From: Terriglobales bacterium
GTDB lineage: Bacteria > Acidobacteriota > Terriglobia > Terriglobales > Acidobacteriaceae
NCBI GenBank assembly: GCA_015655365.1
Contig: JAATFE010000029.1
Span: forward strand, 1-8,794
Direction of reading: 5' to 3'
DNA: 8,794 nt
A program made the translations under genes and the position numbers. Each line of letters begins with the position of its first letter. Position 1 is the first letter of the stretch. Positions 6,599 through 8,794 of the stretch are shown one piece after another. The notes under the pieces were generated by a model that searched no databases, had not been told where the DNA came from, and worked only from the letters and a program-made list of their open reading frames with translations.

Positions 6599-6644
6599 GG
6601 GTGCCCCAGGTTCGGCGCGTCTTTTGCGCCTAACCTGGGATAGC
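6599..6644 (+). repeat. Palindromic repeat element, copy 2 (REP-like)
   Basis: Begins GGGTGCCCCA (6599-6608) and ends TGGGATAGC. The stem is CCCAGGTTCGGCGC (6605-6618) with GCGCCTAACCTGGG (6626-6639): 13 of 14 pairs and a 7-nt loop, GTCTTTT. The single C/T mismatch (6613/6631) is at the same position as in copy 1. The two pairs that are CC/GG in copy 1 are GG/CC here. It lies in the spacer upstream of the TIM-barrel gene, between it and the VOC gene. Confidence 0.88.
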
Positions 6645-6705
6645 CCAGCACTCAATCACTACGCGTACAATCGTGCCATCAAACCCCTAGGTCTCTGACC
6701 GCTTG

Positions 6706-6720
6706 AAGTTGTAGCAACTT
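6706..6720. repeat. Short perfect inverted repeat
   Basis: AAGTTG (6706-6711), TAG, CAACTT (6715-6720): two 6-bp arms and a 3-nt centre, directly abutting palindromic copy 3. It could be a small operator upstream of the TIM-barrel/oxidoreductase operon or chance sequence; nothing here decides. Confidence 0.4.
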
Positions 6721-6760
6721 GGGTGCCCCAGGTCCCGCTTTTGGGACCTGGGAGAGCACG
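6721..6760 (+). repeat. Palindromic repeat element, copy 3 (REP-like)
   Basis: Begins GGGTGCCCCA (6721-6730). The stem is CCCAGGTCCC (6727-6736) with GGGACCTGGG (6743-6752), 10 perfect pairs around GCTTTT, and it ends GGGAGAGCACG. It has the same orientation and ends as copies 1 and 2 but a shorter stem. It sits 19 nt beyond the VOC gene stop codon and may cap that transcript, though there is no T-tract. Confidence 0.85.
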
Positions 6761-6779
6761 AATTTACACGGACACGGTA

Positions 6780-7754
6780 CTAGTCGTGCGAGGGCGGAGG
6801 CACCGGCGCAGTGGAAGGCGGAACCGGCTTGCCATCCACCGTGTGGGACTCCATCACTTCGACGCGCGTTCCGTCCGGATCGAAGAGATTGACTTGCCGC
6901 TTGCCATTCTTGCCTATCGCCACTTCAATCGGCTTGCCATAGGTCCTGAAAGCAGGCCGAGCCTTGAGAATCTCCACCGACTTCTGCGCATCGGGAACCA
7001 GCAGCGCGATATGGTTCTTGCCGCCGTAGGTGGCCGGTAGATTCCTGTAAAGCATGAACTCCACGTAGTCGTCGCCGTCGGGCACCTTCATGTTGATCCA
7101 GTTCAGCTCGGCCGGATCGGGCCCGCCGCGCCAAGTCTCCGTGAAGCCGAGAATGTCGCGATAGAAGGCCATCGACTTCTCGCTGTTCCCGACCAGAAAT
7201 CCAATGTGATAGATGCTGGTCGCGATGCGCGCCTCAGGCATGAACTTCCCGGCGGCCTGCGCTTCCAATCCGGTGGGCAGGCTCTGCACAAACTCCACCA
7301 ACATTCCATCGGGGTCCTTGATCTCGAAGGCATAGTCGCCGCTGCGCGTTTTGCCGCCATTGCCCGGCTTCACATCGAAGCCCTTCGATCGCAGATAGCC
7401 GCGCATCTGTTCGATGTCGTCGACGCTGAAGCACAAGTGGCTCATCATGTTCGGCGGATGAGTCGGAACTTCGTTGAAAAGCTCGATGTGCTGATGGTCA
7501 TTGATTTTGATGAAGGCGATGCGAGTGTCCTGGCTGCCCGTCTTGGTGAGCGTGTACTCCTGGTCGAATCCCAGAAAGTCGTGCCAGAAATTGATAGCCT
7601 TGGGCAAGTCGGAAACAAAGTAGCCGACATGCGAAATGCCGGTAATCTTGGGGCGCTTGGGCGTCGCATCCTGCGCAAAAATGAACGACGTGGCCAACGG
7701 CAAGATGGCAGCCAGAGCGATAGTGCGAATGCTGCGGGTGGAGAGGAAACGCAT
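6780..7754 (-). CDS. Exported protein with two VOC (glyoxalase/dioxygenase-fold) domains
   Basis: From ATG 7754 the product has 324 residues. MRFLSTRSIRTIALAAILPLATSFIFAQ looks like a Sec signal peptide (cut near AQ-DA, 28-29). Two vicinal-oxygen-chelate domains follow, at about 40-156 and 183-301. Each has residues at the classical four metal-ligand positions: His42, Glu91, His106 and Glu154 in the first; His183, Glu232, His248 and Glu299 in the second. The paired β1 motifs SHVGYFVSDL and YHIGFLVGNS show the domain duplication, and the tail is Pro-rich (310-321). Family members include glyoxalase I, extradiol dioxygenases, epimerases and resistance proteins; the substrate cannot be inferred. 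The start is set by the signal peptide and AAAGGG at 7762-7767; extending in frame to 7817 would only translate a repeat edge. It is probably transcribed alone. Confidence 0.88.
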   Translation of the reverse strand: MRFLSTRSIRTIALAAILPLATSFIFAQDATPKRPKITGISHVGYFVSDLPKAINFWHDFLGFDQEYTLTKTGSQDTRIAFIKINDHQHIELFNEVPTHPPNMMSHLCFSVDDIEQMRGYLRSKGFDVKPGNGGKTRSGDYAFEIKDPDGMLVEFVQSLPTGLEAQAAGKFMPEARIATSIYHIGFLVGNSEKSMAFYRDILGFTETWRGGPDPAELNWINMKVPDGDDYVEFMLYRNLPATYGGKNHIALLVPDAQKSVEILKARPAFRTYGKPIEVAIGKNGKRQVNLFDPDGTRVEVMESHTVDGKPVPPSTAPVPPPSHD

Positions 7755-7761
7755 TACATGT

Positions 7762-7767
7762 CCCTTT
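7762..7767 (-). promoter_or_regulatory. Shine-Dalgarno deciding the VOC gene start
   Basis: AAAGGG on the minus strand, 7 nt before the ATG at 7754. It supports the start that places the signal peptide at the N-terminus. Confidence 0.65.
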
Positions 7768-7817
7768 CGGTCTAAGAATCTGTCCAAAAACTGCGTGGCG
7801 AAAACGTTTTGTAACAT

Positions 7818-7872
7818 GGCACGATTTCAGTCGTGCCGTAAATGCAATCAAATAAACGCGGGCTTTAGCCCC
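7818..7872. repeat. Second palindromic repeat family
   Basis: GGCACGA (7818-7824), TTTCAG, TCGTGCC (7831-7837) is a perfect 7-bp hairpin. After 22 nt it is followed by GGGCT-TT-AGCCC (7860-7871), a second small hairpin. This paired arrangement differs from the GGGTGCCCCA family and, from memory, recurs in Acidobacteriota spacers. It occupies the leader between the mog/moaB gene and the VOC gene, about 65 bp upstream of the VOC start. Confidence 0.7.
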
Positions 7873-8001
7873 GATTTCTAAGTCGAGCGGCGGCATTAGC
7901 CGGATCCACGTCGAGCGTGAAGCGAGTGTTCCCGACAGACGTCAGTGTGGATTCAGTGACTGTAGAAGTGTTGCAGGTCAGCTCGTCCTCGCGCAACAGG
8001 A

Positions 8002-8559
8002 TCAAATGGAATCGCCGGTCGATCCATCGGAGATCGAGCGCTCCTCGTCCTGCTCGGGATGAGTTGTTTCGCCGCGCAGCATCGTCACCGCATGAGGAAG
8101 CACAGGCAAAATCGCCCGCAAATTCTCGGTTGCCGCCTTCAGGCTTCCGGGCAGGTTTACGATCAGCGTCTGGTTTCGAACCCCCGCAATGGCGCGCGAG
8201 AGCAGCGCGTTGGGTGTCTTCTGTGCGGAAGCGGCGCGCATCGCCTCGGCCAGTCCCGGCAATTCGCGGTCGATCACCATCCGCGTGGCCTCGGGCGTTA
8301 CGTCGCGCAGGGAGATGCCCGTTCCGCCCACGGTGATCGCCAGATCGACGCCGCGGTCGCACACATCCTTCAACTCCGCTACAATCCGATCCGCCTCATC
8401 GGGAACCACGCGGGTCCAGGCGATGCACGCATTCAGTTCCTTGCTCAGCAGTTCCGTAACCGCCGGCCCGGCCGTGTCGCGCATGGTGCCCGCCGCGCAG
8501 CGATCCGAGACGGTGATCACTGCCGCGACGCAAACGTGCAGCGGCGATCCCTCAGCCAT
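8002..8559 (-). CDS. mog: MogA/MoaB family molybdenum cofactor biosynthesis protein
   Basis: Probably adenylates molybdopterin (MPT-AMP formation), preparing it for molybdate insertion, in the cytoplasm. From ATG 8559 it has 185 residues. Family marks are ITVSDR (15-20) and RDTAGP (27-32), the central VGGTG (77-81), RDVTPEAT (85-92), and PGSLKA (137-142) followed by LPHAVTML (154-161). The RDVTPEAT form resembles Mog more than E. coli MoaB, hence the symbol; many genomes label such proteins MoaB. The last 20 residues are acidic, Ser/Gly-rich and probably disordered. The start overlaps the end of moaC by 8 nt (ATGGCTGA), so translation is likely coupled, which fits the lack of a Shine-Dalgarno. 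A GTG at 8595 would add 12 residues but is less likely. Confidence 0.92.
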   Translation of the reverse strand: MAEGSPLHVCVAAVITVSDRCAAGTMRDTAGPAVTELLSKELNACIAWTRVVPDEADRIVAELKDVCDRGVDLAITVGGTGISLRDVTPEATRMVIDRELPGLAEAMRAASAQKTPNALLSRAIAGVRNQTLIVNLPGSLKAATENLRAILPVLPHAVTMLRGETTHPEQDEERSISDGSTGDSI

Positions 8560-8794
8560 GGGAGGACTCCGCACGATAGTCTCCGCTGCGCCCACCGGAC
8601 TTTGCCAGCAGCCTTAGTCCATCGAGATGCATCTCTTTGGAAAGAGCCTTCAACATGTCGTAGAGCGTCAGCCCGGCCACCGACGCCGCGGTGAGCGCCT
8701 CCATTTCGACGCCGGTCGAGCCGTGCGTCCGCGCGCTGGTGCGAATCGCGATGCGGTCGTCCAGCAGTTCCATGTCCACCGACACGTGAGTCAG
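8552..8794 (-). CDS. moaC: Cyclic pyranopterin monophosphate synthase (N-terminus beyond the window edge)
   Basis: Works with MoaA in the first stage of molybdenum cofactor synthesis, turning 3',8-cyclo-GTP into cyclic pyranopterin monophosphate. Only the C-terminal 80 residues are visible, about half of the usual 160. They begin [15 protein letters not shown] and contain [11 protein letters not shown] (28-38 of the visible part), then YDMLKAL with the Asp and Lys (46 and 49) that match catalytic Asp128 and Lys131 of E. coli MoaC, and the end motif [13 protein letters not shown] (61-73). The N-terminal part lies off the right edge. It is immediately upstream of mog with an 8-nt overlap, forming a cofactor operon. 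Confidence 0.96.
   Translation of the reverse strand: MTHVSVDMELLDDRIAIRTSARTHGSTGVEMEALTAASVAGLTLYDMLKALSKEMHLDGLRLLAKSGGRSGDYRAESSHG

Noticed and set aside
4660..6643. Long plus-strand open frames opposite the Gfo/Idh and TIM-barrel genes
   Set aside because: They are antisense to well-supported genes and have low-complexity His/Arg-rich composition typical of GC-rich shadow frames.
6524..6655. In-frame N-terminal extension of the TIM-barrel gene
   Set aside because: It would translate palindromic copy 2, has no family features and would bury the twin-arginine signal; GGAG and ATG at 6523 are better.
2740..6760. CRISPR array from repeated palindromes
   Set aside because: The copies are kilobases apart or irregularly spaced, differ in stem length, and no cas genes are present.
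7755..7817. In-frame N-terminal extension of the VOC gene
   Set aside because: It would place 21 unrelated residues before a clear signal peptide and start at the edge of the second palindrome family.
7498..7896. Minus-strand open frame across the second palindrome family
   Set aside because: It reads through the repeat and then overlaps the VOC gene in another frame; it looks like a repeat translation.
8560..8595. GTG start for mog at 8595
   Set aside because: It adds 12 residues lacking family similarity and extends the moaC overlap; ATG 8559 is a simpler coupled start.

Overview
The window is about 60% G+C, mostly minus-strand coding, and looks like a chromosomal segment of an Acidobacteriota member (Terriglobia-like). 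That placement is an inference. It rests on the gene types, on the two Tat-exported sugar enzymes, and on intergenic palindromes of the form GGGTGCCCCA...TGGGATAGC and GGCACGA...TCGTGCC, which I recall as common in that phylum. No rRNA, tRNA, CRISPR array, transposase or prophage gene was seen.

Left part (1-2346, minus strand). A tight run aroC-def-fmt encodes chorismate synthase, peptide deformylase and methionyl-tRNA formyltransferase (cut by the window edge). The gaps are 7 and 8 nt, so this is one transcription unit. It links the last shared step of aromatic biosynthesis to formyl-Met addition and removal. A 125-bp divergent spacer with an imperfect inverted repeat separates it from an EVE-domain gene on the plus strand (2347-2727).

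Middle (2728-4266). The EVE gene converges on a minus-strand gene for a YhaM-like OB-fold plus HD-domain 3'-5' exoribonuclease. The spacer between them holds a palindromic element and a CT-rich repeat that supplies the exonuclease stop codon. Upstream of the exonuclease is a 365-bp gene-free stretch. It is GC-rich and structured near the gene, then AT-rich, and it ends in a strong hairpin.

Exported-enzyme region (4267-7754, minus strand). A Tat-signal TIM-barrel sugar isomerase/epimerase-like protein and a Tat-signal Gfo/Idh/MocA oxidoreductase lie 19 nt apart and form an operon, probably for oxidative sugar or glycoside conversion in the periplasm. Upstream, after two palindromic elements, is an exported protein with two VOC (glyoxalase/dioxygenase fold) domains. 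Each domain keeps a full set of candidate metal ligands.

Right end (7755-8794, minus strand). A second palindrome family lies in the spacer before the VOC gene. Then come mog/moaB and moaC (partial), which overlap by 8 nt and serve molybdenum cofactor synthesis.

The least expected signal is the set of three same-orientation palindromes at 2740-2787, 6599-6644 and 6721-6760. Their ends are constant, and the first two differ by a compensated two-base-pair swap in the stem. No radically new multi-gene system is evident.
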